The position numbers and the translations under genes are program-made. This document shows, piece after piece, positions 15,808-24,364 of a stretch of 64,000 nt of DNA. Positions within the stretch are counted from its first letter, which is position 1. The number at the start of each line of letters is the position of its first letter. The stretch spans positions 19,670 to 83,669 of the forward strand of contig QALX01000003.1 of NCBI GenBank assembly GCA_003150485.1, read 5' to 3'. The notes beneath the pieces are model-generated. The model was given only the letters and a program-made list of their open reading frames with translations, was not told the origin of the DNA and did not search any database. The stretch comes from Clostridiales bacterium (GTDB lineage Bacteria > Bacillota > Clostridia > Oscillospirales > Oscillospiraceae).

Positions 15808-18087
15808 ATGATCCGGACTGTTCGAAGATGGACCGCGCTGCTGCTGACGCTGGCGATGACCTTTGCGCTGCTGCCGGCGGGGGTCCGGGCGGCGGACAGC
15901 ACGGGGGCCGCCCTGTTCAGCAAGGGCAGGACCCTCCGCATTCTGGCCCTGGGCAACAGCTTCAGCGTGGACGGCTTCCACTATCTCTACCAGATGGCGG
16001 AGAGTGCCGGCTACGATGTGGTCATCGGAAATCTGTACGCCAGCGCCTGCTCCCTGTCCACCCACTGGAAGAATGCAGAGCAGGATCTGGGGGCCTATAC
16101 CTATTATAAAATATCCGACGAAACCGACGGCGCCTGGGGAAGCGCCCGGGAGGTCTCCATCGCCCAGGCCCTCCAGGACGAGCAGTGGGATGTGGTGACC
16201 CTCCAGCAGGCCAGCGCGGTTTCCGGCGTCTCCGACAGCTACTATGAGACCATCTCCTGGTCCTGTGACACCGGCAGCGCCGGCGGCGGGACGGGCCTTG
16301 CGTCTGCGGACGGCGGGGACGCCGTACTCCACAGCCTGTCGGCCGCCCCGGCGGGGGAGGAGCCAGTCCAATCCGAAGGGTGCGAGCCGGAGGAGCCAGA
16401 GCCGGAAGGGGCTGAGGCCGAAGGGGAAGAAAGCACATCCCTGCCCCCGGAGGGAGCGGAAACCGCGCCACCGGCTTCTCCGGAGGTCCAGGAGGCGGAA
16501 CCCAGCGATATGCCCTGGAAGAAAACCCAGCAGTCCATTTCCTGCGGGGCGGCCACCTCCGGCGACACCCTGACCTTTGCCCTGAACGCCGCCGCGAAAA
16601 CGGATCTGACCTACCGGTCTTCCGACACGGCAGTGGCCCAGGTGGACGGCGACGGCACTGTGACCCTCACCGGCAGCGGTACGGCTACCGTGACCATCAC
16701 CGCCGCCGAAAGCGATCAGTACGCCTCCGCCACCAGAAAGGTTACCGTCACCAGCCAGCTGACCAGCTACATGGAGCGGCTGGCGGACAGCATCCGCGCC
16801 CAGTACCAGACCCGGTGGGGGAGCAGCGCCGCCCGGCGGCTGAAGCTGGGCTGGCAGATGACCTGGGCCTATGCCGAGGTAGGCGTGGACAGCGATTTCA
16901 ATGACGAGTACCAGCGCTACTACGGCGGCAACCAGGACATTATGTACCAGGCCGTTGCGGATACTGCCCGGACCCGGGTGGCATCCAGCGGACTGTTTTC
17001 CTTCTATGTGCCCACCGGGACGGCAGTCCAGAACGCCCGGACCAGCTACGCCGGGGACCGGCTCAACCGGGACGGCGTCCACCTGTCCTACGGGGTGGGC
17101 CGCTATATCGCCGCCATGACCTGGGCGGCGGCCCTGGGGATCGGCATGGGAGAGATCACCTACCGGCCCGGCGGCAGCTATGGGGTGTCCGCCCTGGATT
17201 TGAATATGATTCGGGACAGCATCTCCGCCGCCCTGGAGACGCCCTGGATGGTGACCCCCTCTGACCACGACACTGCGCCGGTCCTGGAGCCCGCTGAGCT
17301 GAAAAGCGTGGTCAATACCGGCGATGGCCTCCGCCTGACCTGGACCCCGGTGGAGGATGCCACCGGCTACCGCATCTACCGGAGGAGCGACGGCGACTGG
17401 AGCAGAGTGAAAACCCTCACCAGTGGTTCCGCCGCCACCTATACCGACACGGCGGTGAAGAGCAAGTCGGGGACTGTCTACACCTACTGCGTGAAGGCCT
17501 ATTCCGGGGAGCTGATCGCGGCGGCGTCCTCCAACCGGATCAAGCACACCCGCCTGGTTGCCCCCACCAGCGTATCTGTGAAAAATACCTCCACAGGTAT
17601 CCGGGTGGCCTGGAACAAGGTGGCAGGCGCCACCTCCTACCGGGTCTACCGGGAGCGCTCCGATGGTACCCGCAGCCGCATCGCCACAGTGGACAGCGAC
17701 GTTTTGAACTATACCGACACGGCGGTGAAGAGTAAAAACGGCTCCAGCTACACCTATCAGGTGGTGGCCTGCTCCAAGCTGGGCAACAGCGTGTCCTCGG
17801 CCGGAAAAAAGCTGATCCGGCTCACCGGCGTGACCCTGAAGAGTCTGAAAAAGTACGGCAGCGCCCTGAAGCTGACCTGGACCCGGAACAGCAGGGCCAC
17901 CGGCTACTACGTCTACCGCAAGACCGGCAGCGGCAGCTGGAGCAAGATCAAGACGATCTCCAAAAACAGCACCCTGTCCTATACGGACAAGGCGGTCAAG
18001 CGGGGCAAAACCTATACCTACCGCATCTACGCTTATAAGAGTACCAGCACCAGCGTGTCCAGTAACGCCAAAAGCATCCGGCGGTAA
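15808..18087 (+). CDS. Secreted SGNH-like (DUF4886-type) protein with inserted Ig-like domain and three Fn3 repeats
   Basis: A 759-residue exported protein. The signal peptide ends near VRAAD (residue 29). An SGNH/DUF4886-like start, RILALGNSFSVDGFHYLY, carries the putative nucleophile Ser51. It is interrupted after about residue 148 by a Gly- then Pro/Glu-rich acidic linker and a Big2-like Ig domain (SSDTAVAQVDGDGTVTL). The hydrolase fold seems to resume with YMERLADSIRAQYQ, and the block-V Asp422/His425 pair lies in LNRDGVHLSYG. Three Fn3 modules follow, each with a GYRIYRR-like strand and YTDTAVKSK-like repeat. Probably a surface esterase acting on glycans; the substrate is unknown. The ATG at 15808 is chosen from AAGGTGG. 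Confidence 0.82.
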   Translation: MIRTVRRWTALLLTLAMTFALLPAGVRAADSTGAALFSKGRTLRILALGNSFSVDGFHYLYQMAESAGYDVVIGNLYASACSLSTHWKNAEQDLGAYTYYKISDETDGAWGSAREVSIAQALQDEQWDVVTLQQASAVSGVSDSYYETISWSCDTGSAGGGTGLASADGGDAVLHSLSAAPAGEEPVQSEGCEPEEPEPEGAEAEGEESTSLPPEGAETAPPASPEVQEAEPSDMPWKKTQQSISCGAATSGDTLTFALNAAAKTDLTYRSSDTAVAQVDGDGTVTLTGSGTATVTITAAESDQYASATRKVTVTSQLTSYMERLADSIRAQYQTRWGSSAARRLKLGWQMTWAYAEVGVDSDFNDEYQRYYGGNQDIMYQAVADTARTRVASSGLFSFYVPTGTAVQNARTSYAGDRLNRDGVHLSYGVGRYIAAMTWAAALGIGMGEITYRPGGSYGVSALDLNMIRDSISAALETPWMVTPSDHDTAPVLEPAELKSVVNTGDGLRLTWTPVEDATGYRIYRRSDGDWSRVKTLTSGSAATYTDTAVKSKSGTVYTYCVKAYSGELIAAASSNRIKHTRLVAPTSVSVKNTSTGIRVAWNKVAGATSYRVYRERSDGTRSRIATVDSDVLNYTDTAVKSKNGSSYTYQVVACSKLGNSVSSAGKKLIRLTGVTLKSLKKYGSALKLTWTRNSRATGYYVYRKTGSGSWSKIKTISKNSTLSYTDKAVKRGKTYTYRIYAYKSTSTSVSSNAKSIRR

Positions 18088-18124
18088 ATTCGCAAAATCA
18101 AATCCTGCGGCAGCAGAAAAAGCC

Positions 18125-18167
18125 CTGCCGGCGTTCCAGAGGAAAGGGAACGCCGGCAGTTTTTTTT
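18125..18167 (+). terminator. Strong intrinsic terminator
   Basis: A 13-bp stem, CTGCCGGCGTTCC / GGAACGCCGGCAG, followed by eight T. Confidence 0.95.
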
Positions 18168-18209
18168 CGTTTTTCCCGACGGCGGAGGGGGCTGGCGGCG
18201 CAGAGCGGA

Positions 18210-18262
18210 TTTTACACAGATTTTATGTGACTAAGATAGTAAATTTTACATGTCTTTTATAA
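18210..18262 (+). promoter_or_regulatory. Pho-box-like repeats and AT-rich promoter region of the phosphoesterase gene
   Basis: TTTTACA (18210), TTTTATG (18221), TTTTACA (18244) and TTTTATA (18255) form two pairs with 11-bp spacing, the helical phasing of PhoP/PhoB sites. TATAAA/TAAAAT at about 18258-18264 could be the -10, without a good -35, as in PhoP-activated promoters. Regulation by phosphate is an inference from the downstream gene. Confidence 0.4.
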
Positions 18263-18343
18263 AATACGGGCAGTTGCTTTTGTGAGCAGCTTGTAAACCC
18301 TGAAGAAAAGCTTACCCTGAAAGGGAGAGGAGGAGTATCTATT

Positions 18344-20320
18344 ATGGATCGCAGATGGAAAACCCGAGCGGCCGCAGGCGCTCTGGCGGCGGTGCTGGCT
18401 TCCGGCAGCGTGTTTACGGCCCTGGCGGCGGACTACACCGCAGCGCCGGACGGGAAGACGGCAGCTTCCGATATGGCGGCGTCGATGGGAACCACGGAGG
18501 CGTGGAATGACTGGAAAACAGAATGGGAGTCGGTCAAGACGGACTGGACGCAGATTTCCCTCACCCCCGGCGCCAACGCAAGCCAGCTGAATTTTGCCTG
18601 GTATACCAAAAAGGCTGCGGATGCCAAGGAGACCGGAGGCGCCGCGAAAAACAGCCCGGCTACCAGCGCCAGGATGGAGAAAATGGCGGCCCGGCTCCTG
18701 AAGAAGCTGGCAAAGACCCACCCGGAGCTGGCCAAAAGCACGGCGCCCAAGCTGATCATCGGCGAGGGGCAGAGCCTGCGCCACGCGAAAATCTATGTGG
18801 CGGACCAGACCGAGGTGGCGGATGAGACCGACAGCCAGGGCAACACTTATTTTTCCAACAAAGTGACGGCAAAGGGCCTGAAGGAGAACAAGACCTACTT
18901 TTACAGCTATGACAACGGGAACGGCTACACGGCCCCAGAAAAATACCGTACTCACTCCGACAACGCTTTCAGCTTTATCTATGTAGGCGACCCCCAGATC
19001 GGCTCCTCCAACGAGCTGAAGGGTGCGGACAGCGAGGCGTTCTACAACGCACAGTCCGAGTCCGTCCGCAGCGACGCCTTTAACTGGGCGGCCACGCTGA
19101 ACGCGGCCATGAAGAAGACCGGAAACCGGGCGAGCTTTGTGGTGTCCGCCGGCGACCAGATTCAGACCACCAAGAAGAAAGCCCCCAATAAGGACGCCGC
19201 CAAGAGCGAGGTCGAGTACGCCGGCTACCTGAGCCCGGACGTTCTCAAGTCCCTTCCGGTGGCCACCACCGTGGGCAACCACGATGCGGACAACGCCAAC
19301 TATACCTATCACTTCAACACGCCCAACAGCAGCGAGCTGGGCTCCAACGGCATTGTGGGCGGCGACTACTACTTTACCTATGGTGATGTGCTGTTCATGA
19401 TGCTGAACACCCAGGACACCAATGTGGCGGAGCACAAGCAGTTCATGGAACAGGCGGTTGCTGCCAACAAAAACAGCAAGTGGAGAATCGTCACCCTGCA
19501 CCAGGACATCTACGGCTCCGCGGAACACTCCAATGAGCCGGAGATCACCAACCTCCGCTACGAGCTGACCCCCTACTTCGAGGAATATGACGTGGATGCG
19601 GTGCTGACCGGACATGACCACGCCTACTCCCGCAGCAAGATGCTGCTGGGCGGCGCCCAGTCCGAGCTGGCGGCGGCCTACACCGACGATGAGTTTGACG
19701 CACAGCTGGAAAAGGATATGGACACCCAGGGAGATGACGCTCAGCGGTTCACAGCGCCCGGGAACATCCAGACGGACACCGCCGACCCCGACGAGCAGAA
19801 GTACCTGGCCTATCTGAACAGCATTATGGACGCCGACGCGGTGGAGCAGATCACCGAGAAGAACGACACAGTGTTCAATCCCCAGGGCATCCTCTACATG
19901 ACCGCAAACTCCTCCTCCGGCAGCAAGTACTATGACCTGGTGCCCAGAATGCAGAGCTATATTGCAGGCAGATGGCAGGAGGACGTGCCGACCTACTCCG
20001 TTATCAGCGTGACCGGCAGCAAGCTGACCATCAACACCTACCGCACCGACAACGGTAGAAAGATAGACGAATCCTTCTCCATTGTAAAGAACAGCAACTA
20101 CAGGGAGCAGCTGAAGAAAGCCGTCACCCAGGCTAGAAAGCTGGCGGCAAAGGCGAAGAACCGGTACACGGCTTGTAGCTACAAGGTCTTTGCAAAGGCC
20201 CTGAAGGGCGCTGAAAAGGTCCTGAAGAGCAAAAAGGTAACCGCAACCAAAGCGAAAAATGCGCTGCGGGCACTGACGGAAGCCAGAGGCGATCTCGTGA
20301 AAGTGAAAGCCGCAGGCTAA
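18344..20320 (+). CDS. Secreted purple acid phosphatase-like metallophosphoesterase
   Basis: A 658-residue exported enzyme with a signal peptide (AGALAAVLASGSVFTALAAD). An Fn3-like purple-acid-phosphatase N-domain (about 60-205) precedes the calcineurin-like metal centre. Its motifs are YVGDPQIG (Asp216), VVSAGDQIQ, TTVGNHDADN, VTLHQDIYG and LTGHDHAYSR. The C-terminal 80 residues are a Lys/Ala helical bundle resembling FIVAR domains, probably for wall or glycan attachment. It likely releases phosphate from organic esters outside the cell. Start set by AGGAGG. A YibE/F gene follows after 6 bases. Confidence 0.9.
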   Translation: MDRRWKTRAAAGALAAVLASGSVFTALAADYTAAPDGKTAASDMAASMGTTEAWNDWKTEWESVKTDWTQISLTPGANASQLNFAWYTKKAADAKETGGAAKNSPATSARMEKMAARLLKKLAKTHPELAKSTAPKLIIGEGQSLRHAKIYVADQTEVADETDSQGNTYFSNKVTAKGLKENKTYFYSYDNGNGYTAPEKYRTHSDNAFSFIYVGDPQIGSSNELKGADSEAFYNAQSESVRSDAFNWAATLNAAMKKTGNRASFVVSAGDQIQTTKKKAPNKDAAKSEVEYAGYLSPDVLKSLPVATTVGNHDADNANYTYHFNTPNSSELGSNGIVGGDYYFTYGDVLFMMLNTQDTNVAEHKQFMEQAVAANKNSKWRIVTLHQDIYGSAEHSNEPEITNLRYELTPYFEEYDVDAVLTGHDHAYSRSKMLLGGAQSELAAAYTDDEFDAQLEKDMDTQGDDAQRFTAPGNIQTDTADPDEQKYLAYLNSIMDADAVEQITEKNDTVFNPQGILYMTANSSSGSKYYDLVPRMQSYIAGRWQEDVPTYSVISVTGSKLTINTYRTDNGRKIDESFSIVKNSNYREQLKKAVTQARKLAAKAKNRYTACSYKVFAKALKGAEKVLKSKKVTATKAKNALRALTEARGDLVKVKAAG

Positions 20321-20326
20321 CGCGGA

Positions 20327-21463
20327 ATGAAGCAACGCATATGCAAGGGAGGATGCCTGGCGGTGGTCGGCATCCTCTTCCTGCTGCTCTTTCTGTCCTT
20401 CCGCGGCGGGGAACGGACCGAACTGCTGGAAACAGAGGGGCGCAGCTTTGAGAGAGCGGAAGTCGTGGAGGTCGTACAGAACAATGAGACGGAGAGCGGG
20501 GGGGTCGCCGGAAAGCAGGCCGTGACGCTGAAGCTCCTGTCCGGCCAGTGGAAGGGCAAGACGGTACCGGCTAACAGCTCCTCCGGCTACCTGTTTGGTG
20601 CCCACTGCAAAAAGGGGATGCGCGTGATTGCCATCGTCAGCGAATCGGCGGGAGAGCTGGCGGTTTCGGTTTACAGCGCGGACCGGGGACCGATGGTCTG
20701 GCTGATGATTGCCGCGTTTGTGGCGGTGGTGGTGCTGGTAGGGGGGAAGAAGGGGCTCTCCTCCATTCTGGGGCTGATCTTTACCATGCTCTGCATCTTT
20801 TTCCTCTTCCTGCCCATGATTTACAGAGGTGTCTCCCCGGTTCTGGCGGCGGTGCTGATTGTCGCCCTCACTACCACGGTGACCATGTGCCTGATTGACG
20901 GCGTGTCCAGGAAATCCCTGACGGCGATGGCGGGCACCGTGGGCGGCGTGGTCATATCCGGCCTGTTTGCCTGGCTGTTCGGGCAGGCGACAGGCATCGG
21001 CGGCTACAATGTATCGGACATTGAAAACCTGGTTTACGTGGGGGAGATGACGGAGATCCGCATCGGGGAGCTCCTCTTTGCCGGCATTCTGATCGCCGCC
21101 CTGGGCGCGGTGATGGACGTGGGCATGTCCATCGCCTCCACATTAAATGAGCTGAAGGAGATCAATCCCCACATGACGGCGGGCCAGCTCTTCCGGTCCG
21201 GCATGAACGTGGGGCGGGATATGATGGGCACCATGACCAACACTCTGATTCTGGCGTTCACCGGGGGCTCCATCAACACCCTGGTCTTTATCTACGCCTA
21301 TCACTACCAGTACCAGCAGATCATCAACATGTACTCCGTGGGAATCGAGCTGATGCAGGGGCTCTCCGCCAGCATGGGCGTCATACTGGCGGCGCCCCTC
21401 ACCGCCCTGATCGGCGGCGCGCTCCTGGGAGGCAGAGGGAAGAAGGACGAAACGGAAAACTGA
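20327..21463 (+). CDS. YibE/F family membrane protein
   Basis: A 378-residue integral membrane protein. A single N-terminal anchor is followed by an extracytoplasmic domain (about 30-120), then roughly seven helices. The YibE/F signature region includes GLSSILGLIFTMLCIFFLFLPMI-like segments, MDVGMSIASTLNEL and RSGMNVGRDMMGTMTNTLIL. The function is unknown; it is proposed to be a transporter. Its start lies 6 bases after the phosphoesterase stop, so the two are one transcription unit. That context could suggest phosphate or ion handling, but this is speculative. Confidence 0.9.
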   Translation: MKQRICKGGCLAVVGILFLLLFLSFRGGERTELLETEGRSFERAEVVEVVQNNETESGGVAGKQAVTLKLLSGQWKGKTVPANSSSGYLFGAHCKKGMRVIAIVSESAGELAVSVYSADRGPMVWLMIAAFVAVVVLVGGKKGLSSILGLIFTMLCIFFLFLPMIYRGVSPVLAAVLIVALTTTVTMCLIDGVSRKSLTAMAGTVGGVVISGLFAWLFGQATGIGGYNVSDIENLVYVGEMTEIRIGELLFAGILIAALGAVMDVGMSIASTLNELKEINPHMTAGQLFRSGMNVGRDMMGTMTNTLILAFTGGSINTLVFIYAYHYQYQQIINMYSVGIELMQGLSASMGVILAAPLTALIGGALLGGRGKKDETEN

Positions 21464-21481
21464 CTGCAACGCCCTTAAAAA

Positions 21482-21522
21482 GAACGGTTTCCCACAGCTT
21501 TTGTGGAAAACCGTTCCTTTTT
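21482..21522 (+). terminator. Bidirectional terminator
   Basis: GAACGGTTTCCCACA pairs with TGTGGAAAACCGTTC, with T-rich ends both ways, between convergent genes. Confidence 0.85.
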
Positions 21523-21526
21523 GCGG

Positions 21527-22681
21527 CTATTTGACCTGGCGGCCGTCGATAAACACCGCCTGGATGCGGGTGTTCAGATCCAGGGGATGGCCGGAGCAGA
21601 GCACCAGATCCGCGTCTTTCCCCGGGGTCAGGGAACCCACCCGGTGGGCGACGCCGCCGGTCTCCGCGGCGGTCAGGGTGATGGCGGCCAGGGCGGCCTC
21701 CGGGTCCATGCCCTCCCGGGTGGCCAGGGCAGCGCTGAGGGGCAGGTACTGGATGGGCAGCTCGGAGTGGTCGGTGCAGATGGCCACCGGAACCCCGGCC
21801 TGGGCCAGGCGGGCGGCGTTGGTGACCCGGAGCCGGGCCAGCTCGGGCTTGGACCGGTCTGAGATCATGGGGCCTACGATGACCCGGACCCCCTCCCGGG
21901 CCAGGATGTCCGCCACCAGGTAGCCCTCGGTGGCGTGGACCAGCACGTAGTTCAGGCGAAACTCTTTGGCGATGCGGACGGCAGTGGCGATATCGTCGGC
22001 CCGGTGGGCGTGGAAGTGGGCGGGAAGGGTTCCCTGGACCACCGGCACCAGGGCCTCCAGGGCCGCGTCATAGTCAGGCGGGTCCTCGTCCGGGTCCTCC
22101 CGGCTCCGCTGGACCCGGTCCGCATATTCCAGCGCCTTGCGCAGCTGCTCCCGGATCAGGGCGGCAGTGGCCATCCGGGTGGCGGGGGACTCGTCCCGTT
22201 CGCTGTAGGTTTTTTTCGGATTCTCCCCCAGGGCGAATTTCATGGCCGCCGGGGCCAGCACCACCATGTCGTCCACCCAGCGGCCCACCGTCTTCACCGC
22301 CGCCGCCTGACCGGCGATGGCGTTGCTGCTGCCGGGGCCGGTGAGCACGGTGGTGACCCCGGCCTCCCGGGCCTCCTGGAAGCAGTAGTCCATGGGGTAC
22401 AGGCCGTCGATGGCCCGCAGGTTGGGGGTGCAGGGGTCCGAGATCTCATTGCAGTCGTCGTCATCGTAGCTCAGGCCGTCCGCCAGCATCCCCAGATGGC
22501 AGTGGGCGTCGATAAAGCCCGGGAGCAGATGGCCGCCCCGGGCGTCCAGGTCGGTCTCCGACGGCGGGGGGCATTGGGGCATGGGGCCCACCCGGAGGAT
22601 TTTTCCCTCGGCCCACTCCACAAAGCCCGTGGGCAGCGTGGGGGCGTCCATGGGGTGGACTACCGCGTTGTAAATCAGCAT
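21527..22681 (-). CDS. Amidohydrolase family protein (imidazolonepropionase-like)
   Basis: A 384-residue metal-dependent hydrolase. It has a beta-sandwich N-terminus (MLIYNAVVHPM) and the first metal motif GFIDAHCHLGM (H-x-H). It also has PAHFHAHRADDI, VLVHATEGYLV and the late Asp motif ICTDHSELP. The C-terminus is TPGKDADLVLCSGHPLDL. Members hydrolyse cyclic amides or act as prolidases; the substrate is unresolved. The ATG at 22681 has AGGAGG, and longer in-frame N-termini are not supported. Confidence 0.9.
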   Translation of the reverse strand: MLIYNAVVHPMDAPTLPTGFVEWAEGKILRVGPMPQCPPPSETDLDARGGHLLPGFIDAHCHLGMLADGLSYDDDDCNEISDPCTPNLRAIDGLYPMDYCFQEAREAGVTTVLTGPGSSNAIAGQAAAVKTVGRWVDDMVVLAPAAMKFALGENPKKTYSERDESPATRMATAALIREQLRKALEYADRVQRSREDPDEDPPDYDAALEALVPVVQGTLPAHFHAHRADDIATAVRIAKEFRLNYVLVHATEGYLVADILAREGVRVIVGPMISDRSKPELARLRVTNAARLAQAGVPVAICTDHSELPIQYLPLSAALATREGMDPEAALAAITLTAAETGGVAHRVGSLTPGKDADLVLCSGHPLDLNTRIQAVFIDGRQVK

Positions 22682-22747
22682 AACTCCTCCTGAAACGGAA
22701 AGGGTCCGAAAGGGACAAAAGATGCGGCCCTTCGGCAAAAGTAGTGT

Positions 22748-22776
22748 TTGACAAAATATGGAACGTATAGTAGGAT
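22748..22776 (+). promoter_or_regulatory. Promoter of the putative structured RNA
   Basis: The -35 is TTGACA (22748-22753) and the -10 is TAGGAT (22771-22776), with a 17-bp spacer. It fires into a region with no plus-strand gene. Confidence 0.6.
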
Positions 22777-22782
22777 GAACTT

Positions 22783-22936
22783 GCAGCTCATCCAAAGCTG
22801 CCGGCGTCCGAAACCGACGCTGGCGGATCCCTAGCCGGAACCTGCAAGGGGTTCAGTCTATTCTCCCTGGCAAGGGGACGGCGCCGAGGCCCGTCCCACC
22901 CGTTCCCCCGGTGCAAAAGACCGGGGGCTTTTTTAC
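22783..22936 (+). ncRNA. Putative stand-alone structured small RNA (about 154 nt, family unknown)
   Basis: A chain of perfect hairpins between a promoter and a terminator. GCAGCT/AGCTGC is at 22783-22801. CCGGCGTC/GACGCTGG is at 22801-22823. GAACC/GGTTC is at about 22838-22854. GGGACGG/CCGTCCC is at about 22875-22897. The intrinsic terminator CCCCCGGT/ACCGGGGG with a T6 run is at 22914-22936. No ribosome site or sensible ORF is present, and the next gene downstream is on the other strand, so it is not a leader. It lacks SRP, RNase P and tmRNA motifs. A 6S-like rod is not apparent. Confidence 0.55.
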
Positions 22937-22956
22937 GTCCCGGTCCGGCGGGACAG

Positions 22957-22990
22957 AGAAAACAGGCCGCGCCAGAGCTGCGCGGCCTGT
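22957..22990 (-). terminator. Terminator after the S1-domain gene
   Basis: CAGGCCGCGC pairs with GCGCGGCCTG, followed by TTTT on the minus strand. Confidence 0.85.
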
Positions 22991-23016
22991 GAAAGACATG
23001 GTACGGTTGCCGGGGC

Positions 23017-23517
23017 TCAGCTGCCTCTGCGCCGGCGGCCTTTCCCCCGGTCGTTGTAGCGGCTGAGCTGGGAGAGCTTGCTCTCGGACTCGGCCATATA
23101 CTGTTTCAGCTTATCCTCAAACGTCTGAGGCTCCCGGGGGGCGAAGCGGGCATTGCCGGAGGAGCCGGACCGGGGACGGTTGCCGCTGCGGGGTGCGCCG
23201 CCATGAGGGCTGCCGCCGCGGTAACCGCTGCGCTCACGGGGGGCGGAGGGACGGCTGCCGGGATGGGCGGGTTTTTGCTCCGGGGACAGGGCGTGCTTGA
23301 TGGACAGGTTGACGCGGTTGCTCTGGTCGATGTTCATCACTTTTACCTTGACCTCCTGGCCCACGGACAGAAAGTCGTTGATGTTGTTGACGTAGGAATC
23401 TGAGATGTTGGAAATGTGAACCAGACCGGATTTCCCACCGGGCAGGGCGACAAATGCGCCGAATTTTGTGATCCCGGTGACCTTACCGTCCAGGATTGCA
23501 CCGACTACTAACTCCAT
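23017..23517 (-). CDS. yabR: S1 RNA-binding domain protein (YabR/GSP13-like)
   Basis: A 166-residue protein. Residues 1-75 form one S1 domain (VVGAILDGKVTGITKFGAFV, SGLVHISNISDSYV, VKVKVMNIDQSNRVNLSIK). A Gly/Ser/Arg-rich disordered region and a helical basic tail (YNDRGKGRRRRGS) follow. It is the last gene of the yabP-yabQ-divIC-yabR order known from Bacillus. It probably associates with ribosomes or RNA, by homology with GSP13. Confidence 0.9.
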   Translation of the reverse strand: MELVVGAILDGKVTGITKFGAFVALPGGKSGLVHISNISDSYVNNINDFLSVGQEVKVKVMNIDQSNRVNLSIKHALSPEQKPAHPGSRPSAPRERSGYRGGSPHGGAPRSGNRPRSGSSGNARFAPREPQTFEDKLKQYMAESESKLSQLSRYNDRGKGRRRRGS

Positions 23518-23594
23518 AAAATGAATTTTTCCTCCCGCACTGTCTCTCGCGGCTCAATAAACTTCTTTTCTCTCTTTGCCCGACAGCGTTTTTC

Positions 23595-23873
23595 TCAATT
23601 TGTCGTGTCGTAGAAAATGATCTCCCCCGACTCCAGCAGGCCCATGCGCTCCTTGGCGATGGCCAGGACGGTGTCCGGGTCATCTTTGTTGGCGATGTCG
23701 GAGGCCAGGGCGGCGTTTGCCGCGGCCTGCTCGTCCACTTGGGCCTGGAGCGCCTGATAGGCGGCGTTTGCGGCCTGGATTTTGGAGCGGACGCTGAGCA
23801 GGGTGATGGCGATGTAAATCAGCAGAATCAGCACGACGATTTTGGTGATAATGCTGGCTCGTTTGAATTTCAC
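23595..23873 (-). CDS. divIC: Septum formation initiator DivIC/FtsB family
   Basis: A 92-residue bitopic protein. A basic start (MKFKRASIITK) is followed by one membrane helix (about 10-28), then a periplasmic-type coiled coil rich in Ala/Gln (IQAANAAYQALQAQVDEQA) and a C-terminal AKERMGLLESGEIIFYD typical of DivIC. It acts in the FtsL-DivIC-DivIB division subcomplex. Its start lies inside the yabQ reading frame. Confidence 0.92.
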   Translation of the reverse strand: MKFKRASIITKIVVLILLIYIAITLLSVRSKIQAANAAYQALQAQVDEQAAANAALASDIANKDDPDTVLAIAKERMGLLESGEIIFYDTTN

Positions 23874-24363
23874 TGCCGGTGCCTCCTCTGGAACGGTGCT
23901 GGCCAGACGTCAGACGAGTGGTCATTCTCCGGGACATTTTATTTATTGTAAACCATTTTTTCCAATAATGGAAGTGGTTTTTGAAAATTAGAGAAATTTT
24001 TTTCCGGGTCCGGCGGAGCTTCGCCAGGGGGAGGAGGAGCAGCCGGACGGCCCTGGCCAGCAGGGTGGCCAGCCGGTAGTACAGGGGCAGCAGGCGGGGG
24101 GAGACCAGGGAGAAGTAGAACCACCCGCCTGCCAGACAGAGGATCACAGTGTAGATCCGGACCAGGCCGCCGCTGCCGGCGGACCAGAGAAAGAAGGCCA
24201 CGGTGCAGCACAGCCAGAACAGCAGGTCCAGAGCAGGCCCCAGAAAGGCCAGGCGCACCCGCACCCGCACCACCCGGAACAGGTCGTAGAGCACTCCGGC
24301 GGCCAGCCCCAGCGCCAGTGCGCCCAGGAGGGCCCGGGCCTGGGCGGCTACGGATACCGCCAT
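23680..24363 (-). CDS. yabQ: Spore cortex biosynthesis protein YabQ (long 3' overlap with divIC)
   Basis: The N-terminal 115 residues are clearly YabQ-like: ALLGALALGLAAGVLYDLFRV and four predicted membrane segments. YabQ is needed for spore cortex formation in the outer forespore membrane. The frame does not stop near the usual end but runs 194 bases into divIC, giving 227 residues. The part past about residue 140 (SRRMTTRLTSGQHRSRGG onward) looks non-conserved. One base fewer in the A7 run at about 24000 would end the protein at KKFL. The true C-terminus is uncertain. It begins right after the yabP stop. Confidence 0.78.
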   Translation of the reverse strand: MAVSVAAQARALLGALALGLAAGVLYDLFRVVRVRVRLAFLGPALDLLFWLCCTVAFFLWSAGSGGLVRIYTVILCLAGGWFYFSLVSPRLLPLYYRLATLLARAVRLLLLPLAKLRRTRKKISLIFKNHFHYWKKWFTINKMSRRMTTRLTSGQHRSRGGTGSEIQTSQHYHQNRRADSADLHRHHPAQRPLQNPGRKRRLSGAPGPSGRAGRGKRRPGLRHRQQR

Positions 24364-24364
24364 C

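Noticed and set aside
15676..20605. Very long minus-strand open frames at 15676-17547 and 18257-20605
   Set aside because: They are Gly/Val/His-rich antisense shadows of the SGNH and phosphoesterase genes, with no motifs or ribosome sites.
22775..22834. Short ORF starting ATG within the putative RNA
   Set aside because: It overlaps the -10, has no ribosome site and shows no protein features.
22783..22936. 6S RNA call for the structured RNA
   Set aside because: The 5' and 3' ends do not pair and there is no central bubble; it looks like serial hairpins.
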